Source of the DNA: Aselliscus stoliczkanus
Lineage: Eukaryota > Chordata > Mammalia > Chiroptera > Hipposideridae
Reading direction: 5' to 3'
DNA length: 64,000 nt
NCBI GenBank assembly: GCA_033961575.1
Contig: CM066729.1
Span: 32,398,501-32,462,500, forward strand
Shown here in pieces: positions 1 to 12,239 of the stretch. Position numbers and translations under genes: made by a program. The notes under the pieces were generated by a model. It was not told where the DNA came from. It did not search any database and worked only from the letters and a program-made list of their open reading frames with translations. Numbering within the stretch: the first letter of the stretch is position 1; every line of letters begins with the position of its first letter.

Positions 1-110
1 GTTTAAATGGTAATCCTGCCCAAAGTGCATAACCGAAATACAGCCATGAATAAACACTAGAAGTACACAATTTAAGGGCAGTCTAGTAAACAAGTACCCT
101 ATGTTTTGTT

Positions 111-223
111 TGTTTGTGTTTTTTTTTTTGAGGGCAGTGTCACTGGCCCTCATATGTGGGACCCAAACCGGGGCCTCTGGCTTCCTAAGCCAGCGCTTAA
201 CCATTGCGCCACTCGGCTGGCCC
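111..223 (-). mobile_element. Short tRNA-derived SINE (head only)
   Basis: Read on the minus strand, this has a GGCCAGCCGAGTGGCGCAATGG start (A-box-like), a B-box-like GGTTTGGGTCCCA segment, the phrase CCAGTGACACTGCCCTC and a poly(A) tail, seen here as poly(T). The same ~100 bp unit recurs at 29.8, 32.7, 35.0, 41.5 and 50.3 kb. A T-rich flank blurs the target duplication. It would be an RNA polymerase III-derived retroposon moved by L1 machinery (known for such SINEs; inferred here). Confidence 0.85.
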
Positions 224-584
224 AAATGAGATGCTTTGTTTTTTTGTTTGTTTGTTGTTGTTTTTTTGAGGCCTATGTTCTTAAAAGTATATCAAGACAA
301 GAATGACAAAGGCTAAGGAACAGACATGAATTAAAGGAAACTGGAGATCTGACACTAAATACAATGTGTGATCCAGGACTAGGTCTTGGCTAGAGAACAT
401 ATATTCCAAGTACATTACTGGGAAATTTGTGTGGTCTCAGATAGTAGTAGTGGACCATTAAATAATTATTACTTTTATAACTGTGCTGTGGCTATGATTC
501 TTATTCTTCGGAAATACATATTGAGTTATTTAGTATAAAGGAGTATAATATGTACAGTTATCAAACTGTTCATAAAATAATGTA

Positions 585-712
585 TTATAGAGACTGGTAA
601 AACAGATATAGCAAAATATTAAAAATTGGTGAATCTGGATAAAGGGCCTACAGGAATTTCTTGTATCATTTTTGAACAATTTCTGTAAGTTTGAGGTAAT
701 CCAAATTTAAAA
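585..712 (+). mobile_element. L1 3' end fragment (old)
   Basis: The stretch with GGTGAATCTGGATAAAGGG, then TTTTTGAACAATTTCTGTAAGTTTGAGGT, then an A-rich end resembles the conserved 3' terminus of older mammalian L1 subfamilies. It is 5'-truncated and diverged. The assignment rests on recognition of the 3' end only. Confidence 0.5.
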
Positions 713-1554
713 ACCGAGCTTCCACCATCATCCTAACAAATACAGAAATTATTACAAAAAGTACAATGATAAAATAAAAATTACCTGATACATGTGTATA
801 ACATTAGATAACTGGGTGGATGGTATGTATGTGGAAATATATGTTTCTAATAGCAACATGAATACATGTCATAATGTGTAGTGTAAAACATATCAAAAGA
901 TTAATACATATGTCAATACTAGTTTAGAATTTATATAAAGACAAGGTATTTAAGTGTACACATGAATCAAAGTAGCTATTGTGAAAGTGGATTATAAAAA
1001 CAGATTAAACAAACTAGAGTGAGCATCTATGGACAGGTATCAAAGTGGACAAAGGGGTTGTGTCATGCAGTTCTCTCTGTTATCCTTTACTCTGGACTTT
1101 AAAAGGAGGGCTCAGGAACTTCAATTTGATAAACAATCTGGCACATTTACAATGCCACAAATATTTATATGTAAGTGCCACCCAGTGGAACATACTACCC
1201 ACTCCTACTGATAGTGAAACTGACATCTAACAAGTTCCGTGAATACATCGTCGGTGAATAATATAAAATCTCCACTGGGTTGTGCTTAAATCAACAAAGG
1301 TGTATGCAAAAGAGTATTTAATCTTTATTCATTTCCCATATTTCTTTATTCATCTTTACTCATTTAATAATAATTAAGCAGATGTGATACCTTAATCTTG
1401 AAAATCTTGTGGGCATACTCAGGAGCAATTTTTTTGCTAGCTTTAAAATGCACTTTATTTTAATATATGCTGGTAGTTACCTACAATGCCACCCAGTAGT
1501 GTTGAATACATCATGGCAACTGTAATGAAAAAAACGTTGGGAAAATACTGTTTT
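713..1554. other. Unassigned AT-rich sequence
   Basis: No gene or recognisable repeat. Overlapping ORFs of 60 and 61 codons near 1029-1230 show no coding signs. A 10-bp inverted repeat (ACCCAGTGGA near 1180 and TCCACTGGGT near 1272) is present but has no other transposon features. Confidence 0.5.
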
Positions 1555-1792
1555 TCAGGGAAGGTGATGTGGTTTTACTGTGCCTTAGTGATAAGTGACA
1601 AAAAACAAAGGTGGGAGGGAGGTGGTAGAAGAAAGAAAAGGAGGTCAAATATATGGTGATGGAAGGAGCACTGACTTGGGATGGTGAACACACAGTGCAA
1701 TATATAGATGATGTTTTATATAAATGTGCACTTGAAACCTATGTAATTTCACTAACCAATGTCACCCCAATAAATTAATTGAAAAAAAAAAG
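1555..1792 (+). mobile_element. L1 3' UTR, relatively young type
   Basis: A purine-rich tract (GGTGGGAGGGAGGTGGTAGAA) is followed by GGTCAAATATATGGTGATGG, a TGCACTTGAAACCTATGTAA segment, CAATGTCACCCCAATAAATT and poly(A). This order matches L1 3' UTR ends I associate with bats and related mammals. The antisense of the same terminal sequence begins the element at 27.0 kb. It is 5'-truncated, with no ORF2. Confidence 0.75.
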
Positions 1793-3584
1793 CAAATCAG
1801 TCACCAGTGACATTGTTTTCTCTTGACTGAGCTTTGAGCTTTTGTCAATTTCACAAAAATTGTGACATTGAATCACGCTGTAAGCATTCAGTTTATTATG
1901 ATTTTTCATCTACCTCATTTTGTTGTATTTAAATGGACTTTGTTTCAGTTTCCAGCTGCTAGGTGTCTTACAGGAGTGAAATTTTGATACTGTTTTGAAA
2001 ATATTTAACTTCAATGATTATTTAGGCTTAGCAGTTTGTGGAATAATAAATTGGAGTTTTATCATTGCCAGCATTTCAAATGAGTGAGCTTCATGTAGGA
2101 GTGAAGAGGTCAGTAATTCAGAATGTTCTGTTTCAGTTGGAAGAGGAAAGGAGATAGCGAAGAGAGCCCCAGTAGACTCTGTCATCAGGTATAAAGCAGA
2201 GGATGGAAATCAGGAAGGCTGAAAATCTAAGAAGCAATAACATTCCCAAGAAGAGAGAAATCAAATAGAAATAAAAGATTGGTCGAAAGGATACCATTTA
2301 AAAATACCCAGGAGAAATCATTCTGGAGTTTTGAATGATGATCCTTTCTTGAATAGTAGAAGGTTGAGTAATATACTTTCATTTGCCATTGTAACCATAA
2401 TTGCTAGCCTGTGTGCATTTTGAATTCCAATGAGAGAAAAGCAGTTCAAATTATTTTTGGTAGTTTTATTCTAAATGGCCCAAGGAAATCAAAGGATTCT
2501 ATACCTTTGTGTCTTTCTGTAGTAGGCCAGGACAAATGTACTCAATTTTGTTTGCATAAAGTCAGCTTTGCCAATTTTGTTAGTTTTGGTTTTAACAAGA
2601 AAAATTGAGAAAGTCCTTCATTAGGAATTGGTAATTAATCAATACCAACTAGTAGTATTTCTTACCTATCTGTCTCTCACTATAGAGGCCAATTGAAGAT
2701 AAAACAAGGGTTATCACTTCCTTGCCAATGAATAAAAGCACTGTCTCAAAGACGTTCTTAACTACTGCAGGCACAAGAAAAAATAGGCGGAGAGAGAGAC
2801 ATACAATTATTCATTAGAGAAACATCACCCAATGCACTATATTTTATGTTATACATTTTCTTAAGTAGTTTTTATTTTTTCTGTTCGAGACTCACATAGA
2901 GTTTTACCTCCTAGATCCCTAAGTTTTATAAAATAAAAATAGTTAACTTTTAGCATTAATTTAGCATTTTATCACATATATACACTCAAGAGGAGTATGA
3001 CTTAGACTCATCATGAAAACAATATATGAATTATTTCCATTGTATTATTTTTCTTTAAATTTTGCACTTTGATTTATAATTATAATTTGTATGTGTAACC
3101 TCCACACAACTCCTGTTTTTCTATATGAAATAATTCTTAATTCCACAATACATGCTCTGTAAGACAAAGCCACCTTTTAGTTAATCCAAGTCACACTGAG
3201 TTTTAAAAGACTGATTTGGGAAAATTCCCCATTATCACCTATATCTGATTTCTATGAACTCTAAAAGATTAGCAGTAAATAGTTGCAATTGAAGAATCAT
3301 TGGGGGAGTATAACACAGTAGTCCTTAGAATTATCTAAGTAATGGAAAATGGAGTAAGATAATATAAGCTGCAATATACACTCGATGCCTATTTGCTAGG
3401 ATCTGTGATATTTGAAAATCAATGACTTATTTATTAAAAGGGTTAGTAAATCTATGAATCTTTTGAGAATAGGTCATAGTAGCTTTGGTATAAATATAGG
3501 CATAGTAATTGGTTTGTATTTTTATGGATTAACTAATACATGACCTATTTGCAAAATATATTTTAAAACATATTATGATAAGGA
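1793..3584. other. Unassigned sequence
   Basis: About 1.8 kb of AT-rich DNA with no ORF above 65 codons, no recognisable retroelement and no splice-flanked open frame that stands out. Ancient repeats too diverged to recognise by eye may be present. Confidence 0.5.
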
Positions 3585-4160
3585 TTACAGTCAATAATAT
3601 TGTAATAACTATGTATGGTGTCAGATTGGTACTATATTTACCGGGGTGATAGATGGGAGGGGAGTTGAGGGGCAGGGTGAAAAAGTTGAAAGGATTTAGA
3701 AGTACAAACTGATAGTTACAAAAAAGTCATGGGGATATATAGTAAAGCATAAGGAATAGAGTAAAAAATATGGTAATAACTCTGTATAGTGCCAGGTGGG
3801 TACTAGACCAGTCAGGGGATCATTCTTAAATGACATAAATGTCTAACTATATACTGTTCACCTGAAATTAATATAAAATAATATTGAATGTCAGCTGTAA
3901 CTGAAAAATTAAAAAGTGGGGAAAAGTTGAAAAGCAATAAGTGGTCCAAATGTCCAGATATAAAACAAATAAGTCATGGGGATGTAATGTACAGCATGAG
4001 GAATATAATCAATAATATTGTGATAGTGTGGTACAGTGTCAGATGGTTCCTGGACGTATGGTGATCACATCTTTAGGTATATAAATGTTGAATAACTATT
4101 ATGCACATCTGAAACTAATATAATATTGTATGCTCATTATTTTTTTAATAAAATCTTTAA
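3585..4160 (+). mobile_element. L1 3' UTR with iterated modules
   Basis: Three successive modules each carry a version of AATATAATCAATAATATTGT, a TGTCAGATGGTACT-type phrase and an end like CCTGAAACTAATATAA. The second and third are preceded by AGTCATGGGGAT. They lie near 3585-3660, 3660-3915 and 3920-4150. Iterated 3' UTR modules with a GT-rich core are known in carnivore and bat L1. The copy is 5'-truncated and non-coding. Confidence 0.75.
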
Positions 4161-4174
4161 AAATATTAAAAAAT

Positions 4175-4497
4175 CACATATGGTATTTTTGTGTGTCTGA
4201 TTTATCTCACCTAGCATAGTACCCTCAGGGTCCGTGTATTTTGTTGCAAATGCAAATTCTCTTCTTTCTTACGGCTGAGGAATAATATCTGCTCATGTGT
4301 GTGTGTACACATATACATATCACAACATTTTATCCATTTATCTGTTAACAGACATTTAGGATGTTTCCATATTTTGGTTATAGTGAATAATGCTTTAGTG
4401 ATGTGAGAGTGTGTATGTCTCTTTTTTTTTTTTTTTAATTTCCTTGGGATATATACCCAGAAGTGGAATTTTGGATCATATGAGTCAAGAAAAAAAT
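4175..4497 (-). mobile_element. L1 fragment (3' UTR to ORF2 end), antisense
   Basis: The plus strand reads CTAGCATAGTACCCTCAGGGT, then a damaged TTCCATATTTTGGTTATAGTGAATAATG, then ATATACCCAGAAGTGGAATTTTGGATCATATG. These are antisense hallmarks of the L1 ORF2 C-terminus and proximal 3' UTR. The 107-codon minus-strand frame here is a shadow of this fragment. A T-run near 4424 and a GT stretch interrupt it. Confidence 0.75.
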
Positions 4498-4796
4498 GTT
4501 GTAAATAAATAATAAAACTTAAAAAGAAATGCATCCTAAAAATTATTATTTAGAAAAGTAGAAATATGTAAAGGAATATATATGTAAAATATTAAATAAT
4601 TATTGTGTTCAGAGAAAAGCTTCTTTTAAGAAAAATATGGTTTTCCTATGAACACAGGAACATATTTACACACAGACAGACACACATCCACACACGTATA
4701 TGTGTATATTTGTGTGTGGATGTGTGTATTGATTTACCTCTCAACCTCAGAATATACACATAGACACATATGTGTTCACATGAATACAAAAAACTA
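4498..4796. repeat. Low-complexity CA/TG-rich stretch
   Basis: Alternating ACACACA, GTGTGTG and TATATG tracts, notably 4667-4780, form an imperfect dinucleotide repeat. The 70-codon ORF across it is compositional and not a gene. Confidence 0.6.
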
Positions 4797-5006
4797 CAGA
4801 CGGTGCCAAGAAATGTATACACATTTTAGGAAAGGAAAAACTGGATTAAAATTATGCTGATGGTAACCACTTTGAACACCTCTTGTAATTGCAGAAGTCA
4901 AACGTGACTTGTATTCATCTTTTGTTATTGGTATATACTGAGTATTATAATTTTAATACAGTTTTTTCCTTTGTTAAATGTGTATATATATTTTTGGCGC
5001 CCTTTG
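4797..5006 (+). mobile_element. ~210 bp MITE of Tc1/mariner type, copy 1
   Basis: The element is flanked by TA on both sides (4795-4796 and 5007-5008). Its ends are inverted copies: the left starts CAGACGGTGCCAAGAAATGT and the right ends ATTTTTGGCGCCCTTTG, with complementarity extending about 50 bp inward. Codons at 4859-4885 spell DGNHFEHLL followed by a stop, which resembles the extreme C-terminus of some Tc1/mariner transposases. It is a non-autonomous deletion derivative. The most complete coding remnant is in the copy at 35.4 kb. Confidence 0.8.
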
Positions 5007-5008
5007 TA

Positions 5009-5826
5009 TATGTAAACATTATACAAGCATATGAATATATAACTTTTAATTTAAGTGTTTGATTTATTATTTATTTTACAGGCCTTTGTCTAATTCCAAA
5101 ATGGTGGTGCAGTCTTTACAAATGTGGTATTTGAGTGTTAGGGATCACAGCTAAGCTAAGAGACAAATAGTTTGATGAAGTGTTCAATTAATCAGTCATA
5201 AGTACTTCTAATTAACACTAATGATATTAGGGTTACATGAAGAAAAATATACTATCTGGTAATGTTAAATAATATGAATGGATAAGTACTTAATGTTTCA
5301 TACTTTATACAAATTTTTTGCTAAATTTGGTTCAGAAAAGCATAATAAACCAAACCATCTTTTTATTTACCACCGTCATTGTAAATAAAAGAAGAAATTG
5401 TTTCTAAAATTTTGTCTTTCAGAAAAAATTTTGTTTGTTTATTGTGTCTTTGTGTATATACACAGAGTAAGGTAGGTAAATATGACCTCCTGTACCCATT
5501 ACTTGGAACAACCTTTTTAAGCAGACCATTGCTGCTAGAACTAGCAGTGTGCATGAGCCCACTGGTTACTTTTCTTAGTCCATGTTGTATCTCTTACTCA
5601 CTTTCCCCCAGTATTTATCTGCTGTTAGAACATGGCTCAACTATAAGACTTGCTCAGCCATTGTAGTGCATGCACAAACCTGGAAATGTAAGGTAGATAA
5701 TAGCTTCTGGGGGAACGCTTGATCAATTGCAAATGGATGAATACTTCTCTGTGTTTCTGTTAAAAATACTAAGATACATTTGGTACAGTTACTTGAAGTG
5801 TTTCCAGGGAGTTCATGTGAGTCAAG
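5009..5826. other. Unassigned sequence
   Basis: No recognisable gene or repeat. ORFs of 63-84 codons overlap on both strands near 5363-5832 and show no conserved motif. Confidence 0.45.
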
Positions 5827-6275
5827 TTTCAATCAGAGAAGTAGAACCAGTAGGAGATAGATTTGATAGAAGATAGATAGATAGATAGATGATAGATAGA
5901 TGATAGATAGATAGATAGATAGAAAAATAGATACATAGACAATGTTATTTATTGCAAGTGATTGTCTTATGCAATCAAAAGGGCTGGCTAGACAGCTCCA
6001 AAACCCACAGCACAGGCCATCAGGAAGGGCAGGTTGGAACTCCCAGTCAGAAGCTGGAGCTGCTGTCCATAGTAGAATTTCTTTTTCAAGGACAACTCAG
6101 TTCCACTTTTAAGGACTTTTGACTGATTGAATCAAGCCCATCAAGTGTAGATTAATCTCCCTTAAAGTCAACTTATTATAGACTTTTATCACATCTAGAA
6201 AATACCATCATAGTAAAACCTAGTTGAGTGTAGGATTGAATAACTTCTGCCTAAAGCCTGGTCAAGTTGACATGC
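5827..6275 (-). mobile_element. MLT2-like LTR (ERVL), antisense
   Basis: The plus strand starts CAGAGAAGTAGAACCAGTAGGA, passes through a GATA microsatellite, then a GACTGATTGAATCAAGCCCAT segment, and ends GGTCAAGTTGACATGCC. This order is the reverse complement of MLT2-type LTRs of the ancient ERVL group, whose 5' part reads GTCAACTTGAC and whose 3' part has TCCTATTGGTTCTGCTTCTCTG. Boundaries are approximate. Confidence 0.65.
5868..5926 (+). repeat. (GATA)n microsatellite
   Basis: Runs of GATA/AGAT with two ATGATA interruptions, inside the MLT2-like LTR. Confidence 0.9.
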
Positions 6276-6671
6276 CAAAAAGTCCAGCAGGGTTTGAGCC
6301 TTAGTGGTCCAGAACAGAAATCAGCTCAATAACACATCCTTAGTTTGACTTTCCTATTTTACTCATCCCTGAAACCCTGATCCTTGTTCTTAGAACATCC
6401 TCACAAAAACTACCTACATGCCACACCTTGACATAAGCTTCTCTTTGCGAGAAGCATGGACAGTTAGAATAATGAGATAATTGGTATCACAGTGGCCTTA
6501 GAAAGTAGACCTTCAGTATGGGATTTTGAAAACAGATCACCCACAAGTCAGTCAACACTAAGAACTCCGTTGTGTTGATGATAGTGGTAATGATAACCCC
6601 TGGCATGAAAAAACTACCATTACTAAGATGTTCGCTGGAAGAACATTTTCATGAGGTATGCTATAGGTTTT
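6276..6671. other. Unassigned sequence between two old LTRs
   Basis: About 400 bp without a gene. It could be residual ERVL internal sequence because it abuts the MLT2-like LTR, but I see no retroviral motif. Confidence 0.35.
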
Positions 6672-7092
6672 TGTGGGTTTCATATTAAATTACCACAAAC
6701 TAGATGGATTACAACAACAGAAATTAATCACTCAATTTATCTAGTCTCTCAATTAGAGGCCAGGAGTCTGAGACAAGGTGTTGGCAAGGCTGTGCTTCCT
6801 CCAGTGGCTCTCTGGAGGAACATGTCACATGCCTGTCTCCTAGCTTCCTGGGGATGTCTTGTTCCTTGGCCATATCACTCCTGTCTCTGCCTTCTTCCCG
6901 GCCTTCTCTGTGTATCTGTCCCAAAACAACCTCTCTGTATTCTTATAAGGACAATGTGATTGTATTTAGGGCCCCTCCAGATAATCCAGGATACACTCCT
7001 CCTCTTAACATCCTTAATTTAATCATATCCTTTTATAAACTCTAAGGACTAGGACATAGGTATCTATCTTTTAGGGCTAATTTTCACCACAC
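6672..7092 (-). mobile_element. MLT1-like LTR (MaLR), antisense
   Basis: The plus strand contains AATTACCACAAACTAGATGG, AGGCCAGGAGTCTGAGACAAGG, TTCTTATAAGGACAATGTGATTG, GATAATCCAGGATACACTCC and a diverged TAATCATATCCTTTTATAAAC end. This is the reverse complement of the MLT1 class of MaLR LTRs. The 102-codon ORF starting at 6651 is an antisense shadow. Confidence 0.8.
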
Positions 7093-8439
7093 TACAAGGT
7101 GAAGTGTGAAAACACTGGCTTGTAATGTAGGGATGACATTTGAACATTTTGGAGACAATGGACCTTATAAGGCCTGTAGTTGGGTGGCTTCAGTTGGTTT
7201 TAGAAGCCCTGATAGGCTCAGATGAGCCAACTATTAATGGATGTCACAACATTTCCATGAGAACATAGCAAGAGACCCTTGTTACCCTAAGCTACAAGAT
7301 AAACTGTGCTGACAATCAGGCTGAAATTTGATTGTAGTGTTGGCAGAGCTTCAAAAGACACCAAATGCAAATCTTTGCAGATATATGTCAGAGTGAGGAC
7401 ACTGAGAGAGAAAAGAATAGTTTGTTTGTGTATAGAATGAGGAAACTTTTGTCAATATAACAGAATATTGAACCACCGACCACATTTGATATTACCAGCC
7501 AAGGAAAACATTTCTCTCCTTAATGTTGTAAGACAGCAGTCTTCTTTCACCCCATGCAGTCCTGACTTGAGGCCACAAAGTTGTTGTATCTCTACCTCCA
7601 TACCTTGATTTCCAGGCTTATCATCATTTCGTCTTCAATAAATAGCCTTAGGTTGCTGCAAAGGCTAATTTTGGAATGATCACAAATGTATTGCATTTCT
7701 TGGAACAGCTCAAAAGGAACTTTTTTTTTTTCATAAGAAATGCACTGGTGAGAGCACATGAGGAAAAACCTGAGGGTAGGAGGCAAGGCAGAAGGAATTA
7801 CCAAAATAGACTTTATGTTGGATGGTGACCAGGATGTCTTAACCTGCAACAACCTAGAACACAATATTTCTAGAGGTGAGATGGGTTTTACTTAGTCTCC
7901 TACAAGAAACATCAGCCTACAACAAATCCTCATAGAAAACTTTATTAAATATATTCTTTCAATGAATGGTGGCCGAATTAATAAATAAAATGGTAGTCTA
8001 TAAAAATTGACCATCAATTTATATTAAATTTGAAAGTGGTTTATTACCTTAATGTATTTTTATTTTTCATGCTGAAATTTGTAGGGATGAGACCAGATAT
8101 GGAGAAGTATTCCTTCAAACTAATATATAATATGATTCTGAAGACTGTTCATTTTGCACTTTGTGTGATTCTGAAGACTAAAGTGACTTATTCTGTATCT
8201 ATTCTCATAGTATGCCAAAAAGTTGGCTGACATCTATAACTATGAACCCATAAATCTTCTGTGAATGTGGCCACTGGCTTTTTAAGGAAAGAAGTACCAA
8301 CAAAGAAATTTATTTGCTCAAAATTTACAAGTAGGAAATAAAGTGTTTCAGTGCTTTATCTTTCTAAACTTAGAGAAGGAGTACTGCTGATAAAAGTCTC
8401 TTTTCCTCAGTTTATAATTCATGTTAATCAGGTTTTCAA
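7093..8439. other. Unassigned sequence
   Basis: No gene is supported. A minus-strand 90-codon ORF at 7592-7864 has no recognised motif and is probably chance. Confidence 0.45.
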
Positions 8440-8815
8440 TTCTTCCTCAAAAATATATATAATGAACATTCAAAGAAAGAAAAAGTCCAACCATAGTTTC
8501 CTGAAAAAATTTTTCTACAAATAAATGCAATTATGCATATTTTAAATGAAATATGCTTTCAATAAATACTGATAATTTTCACATTTGAAAACAATCTGTA
8601 TTGCATAGCATGTTAATTTTCATCATTAATGAGAGGAGTATTATCTCTAATTATGTAATTAAAAGAATGGAATTTAAAATGTCAAATAATCTAAAAATAT
8701 GAAATGCAAATTTCAAACAGAATGTATTATCATAATGCAATTCATCTATCATTTGCAAGCTGATGTGGATTTGTTGTTTATTTAAAGTAGTTACTTTAAT
8801 TGTTAAGAGAATGTT
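8440..8815. other. Repeat-free AT-rich island with homeodomain-type motifs
   Basis: It contains ATGCAAAT-type and TAATTA-type words, ATTAATGAGAG and several ATGCATAT/ATGCAATT words in about 350 bp, with no detectable transposon. Such composition is common in conserved developmental enhancers, but it is also expected in AT-rich DNA. No function is assigned. Confidence 0.25.
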
Positions 8816-9830
8816 CCTATAAAAAGAGAGAGAATTTTATGAAATGAAGCAGGAAAATCAAAAGTAACAGCATTAATGGTTTCCCCTCAGTGATATTCCT
8901 CTCAGGATTATACCGGTAGCTTATTATGAACAAGTTTATGGCTTGATCGTATGATTCTGGGCTACTCAAGTTCAAAGGTCTTAGTGACAAATGAAGGGAT
9001 GATTCCATGAAGGCTCTCTGCTATGTTTTCCCTAAATTCAAATCTGATACTGCTTCATCACAGTCAGTGTGCCTGACTGGATCATGGGAAACAGGATAAA
9101 AAAATACATATATATGTATACAGTGCCTGGCCATGACTATGGAGAAGAATGATGGCTGACTTATCCAACAAAGATCTAAATAGAATGTGTGTTTATGGCA
9201 TATTTGCAGTACTTCATAGTATCCCTATGCTTAGAGACAAAGATGATGAGAAGGCAACTGCTGCCTAACACAGGCAGAGCCACAAAAGTTCTTGTAAGCT
9301 GTTCTTATGTAAGAACATTATTTTCTTCCTTCCTACTGCAGTGGTATGTGTATGTTGTTAGTGGTGAGAACTAAAATTAAAATGAGCAGTGCTGTCACCT
9401 AGTGGTTCTGGATTTGAACCTCAGTGGTTTCATATTTTCCCTTGAGACTTAGTAACAAGTTAGCAACCTTGACTTTTCTCTGAGTGGGAAAGGAATGAAT
9501 CTATTTTTTGTTGTTGTTAGTTTGTTTGAAGAAAGGTTGCTTGCTAAAGGGGAACAATTTCTGGAGCTATATACATAAAACGAAAGTTTGAGTGCACAGT
9601 GACCACAGGGTGAAATATAACAGCTGCTTCTTTTTCTTGTTTCTTTTCTGTTTTTCCTTTTTTAATTTTATTTTAATGTCCTCTACATTAGGGAGCCTTC
9701 TTTTTCTCCACTTTGTTTGAATCTTGAGGGAACATGATCAGGACCCTAAACTAAAAAAAAAAAAAATGTTTATGTAGGCTCGATTGAACTACTTGAAATC
9801 ATTCACCTGGGAATATTCATATATTCACGA
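8816..9830. other. Unassigned sequence
   Basis: No gene or recognisable element. Short ORFs (61-63 codons) only, plus a T-rich low-complexity part near 9625-9680. Confidence 0.45.
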
Positions 9831-9831
9831 A

Positions 9832-9861
9832 ACACACATACACACACACACACACACACAT
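9832..9861 (+). repeat. (CA)n microsatellite
   Basis: An ACACAC run just upstream of an L1 fragment. Confidence 0.9.
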
Positions 9862-9865
9862 ATGT

Positions 9866-10700
9866 GTTTGAGCTCAATCAATATTTAAAATTTCACCAAA
9901 GAACATATAGGAATGGCCAATAAGCAAGTAAATAGATATTCAACATCATTTATCATTGGGGGATGCATTTTAAAACCATAATGAGATATCACTTCACACT
10001 TACTATAATGGCTGTAATAAAAAGTACAAACAATAAAATGTTGGTGAGGATGGAAAACAACAATCCTTCGTATATTGATGATTATAATGTAAAATGACTC
10101 AGCTGCTTTGGAACTCATCTTGGCAATTTGTAAAAATGTTAAACATGCATTTACGCTGTGACTCCACTCCTATGCATCCACCCAAAAAAAATGAAATCAC
10201 ATGTTAACATAAATGCTTATATGTGAATGTTCATAGCTGTCTTGATCATAAAGTAAAAAAGTAGAAATAACCTAAATATCCATCAACTGGAGAATAGTTA
10301 AACATGATGTGGTATATCCATACTGTGGACAACTATTAGATAGAAAAGAACAAACTACTGATGTATGCTACAACATGGATGAACAGACCTCAAAAACATG
10401 AAGTGAAAGAAGCCAGAAGCAAAAGACCATGTATTATATGATTTTATAACATGAAATGGCCAGAAAAGGTAAATCTATTGAAACAGAAAGTAGTTCAGAG
10501 TTTCCCAGGCCAGAAGAGGGAAGGACATTGGCTGTAAATGGCCACAAAAAATCATCTTAGGGTGGCGAACATGTTCTATAATTACATTGTAATGATGATT
10601 GCCCAACTCTAAATTTATGAAAAAAAAAGATTGTATACTTAAACTGCACAGATTGTATAGTATGTAACTTATATCTAAAGAAAGCTGTTAAAAACACTGG
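9866..10700 (+). mobile_element. Old L1 3' fragment (ORF2 end and 3' UTR)
   Basis: Sense-strand L1 landmarks appear in order: AATGGCCAATAAGCAAGTAAA, ATTCAACATCATTTATCATT, CCATAATGAGATATCACTTCACAC, AAATATCCATCAACTGGAGAA, ACAACATGGATGAAC, then a 3' UTR with CATGTTCTATAATTACATTG. All frames are broken. It looks like an L1M-type relic about 830 bp long. Confidence 0.85.
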
Positions 10701-11167
10701 TGTAGAATGTGAGAAGAGACAAACACTGAAAATTCACATACAATAATAATCTGTATTCCTGGCAGAAAGACATACGAGATATGAAATTACTATGTATTCT
10801 GGGAATTCACATATTAGAATGTCAATATATACAACCAAAGGTACATCACTACTACCTTATTGTAAGTGAAGATAAAATACATACATTAAAAACTTGGGTT
10901 GCCCTATGCGTAGCAAATACTTAGCAGAGGTAGGTTTTGGAGCTCCACAGAGCTACACTCAATGTCATGTCTGCTATGTCTAGTATGTGACTTCTCTGTG
11001 ATTTTCTTTCTGTATCTACAAACTGAGGATATTAATATTGTCCTCATTGTGTTATTTATATTCAAAATGTAAAAGATTTAAATAAAAAAAGGCATTAACA
11101 CAGGCCTTGAAATGTAGGAGAAAGTACTCCTCAGCTATGTAGATTTGTAAACAAATTCCTAGCAGGT
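10701..11167. other. Unassigned sequence
   Basis: No gene or confident repeat call. A 76-codon minus-strand ORF at 11052-11282 runs into the MLT1-like LTR and is not credible as a gene. Confidence 0.4.
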
Positions 11168-11640
11168 TGTAGAGCAGGCTGACCACAACCACAAAGTGGC
11201 TAGCTTGAAACAACAGAAATCCTCTCACAGTTATGGAATCCACAGAACCAAAATCAAGAGAAATGCAGCAGAGCAGGGCCATGCACTCTCTGAAGGTTCT
11301 ACTGCCAGATCCTTCCGTGTGTCCTCTGGCTTCTGATGGTTATCCATTTCTGGCGTTCTTAGGCTTACAACCACATCACTCCAATCTCTGTCCCTGCCAT
11401 TATACAAATATAGTCATCTTCCCTCTGTGTGTCTCGGAGTGCAAATGTCTCTCTGTATACGGATGTAATTTCTCTTTATATAAGGATGTATATAAGGGCT
11501 CACCCTAGTTACATATAACTTCAGTTTAACCTGATTATACTGTAAATAACTGATTTTTAAATTAGGTCACATTCCTGGTGCTGGGGGTTTGGAATAGAAC
11601 ATGTTCTATTTTGGATGGGGGCATAATTTAAGCCATGAAA
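11168..11640 (-). mobile_element. MLT1-like LTR, antisense (second copy)
   Basis: Diverged MLT1 landmarks on the plus strand: GGCTAGCTTGAAACAACAGAAA, CTCACAGTTATGGAATCCACA, CCACATCACTCCAATCTCTGTC, TTAGGTCACATTCCTGGTGCTGGG and GGGGGCATAATTTAAG. Same family and orientation as 6.7-7.1 kb but more decayed. Confidence 0.7.
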
Positions 11641-12222
11641 CAGGTTAAGAAAAGGAATTATGCAAAACCTGACTTGATAAACATAATACTAGTACTAAGA
11701 CCAGATTAAATAAATGGTTTTATTGTGATCAAAATGATTTCCTATAGGGCTCCTTTGAAGTGAGTTCGCATATTAAATTTTAAAATGTATTTGAGTCCTT
11801 AAAATTTGCTTCATACCTATGTATATGTATGTTTAATAAGGAATCACTTTTTTGGGTGCTCAATATCAGGAGTTTCAAAAGTCTGTTTATATGAAATTTA
11901 ATAAATATTTGTAGAATATTACTTTAATTATTTACATTTATACAATATCAATTTCCTAAAATCATTTGAGAATCAGGATTTTAACACGATTGATATATGT
12001 TTAATTAGAAAAATGTAATGTAGAAGGATTTAAATAATGTTGATTTGTATATGCCTTTAAGGCATATTTTACTTTTAGCTGGCAAATAGATTGATTACAA
12101 ATACATGTGTAAGAGACAGTATAATTAATTTCACAGTCAGAAATTAATCTTGTTAGTATTTGGTTTTCCAGCATTCAGTGAAACTTCCATTGGGCCCCTA
12201 ACATAAATTACAATTGACTAAT
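11641..12222. other. Unassigned AT-rich sequence
   Basis: No gene or repeat recognised. Confidence 0.4.
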
Positions 12223-12239
12223 GAAAATTAGAGTTACGG

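Noticed and set aside
1179..1281. 10-bp inverted repeat as a possible MITE
   Set aside because: No target duplication, no second copy and no longer complementarity.
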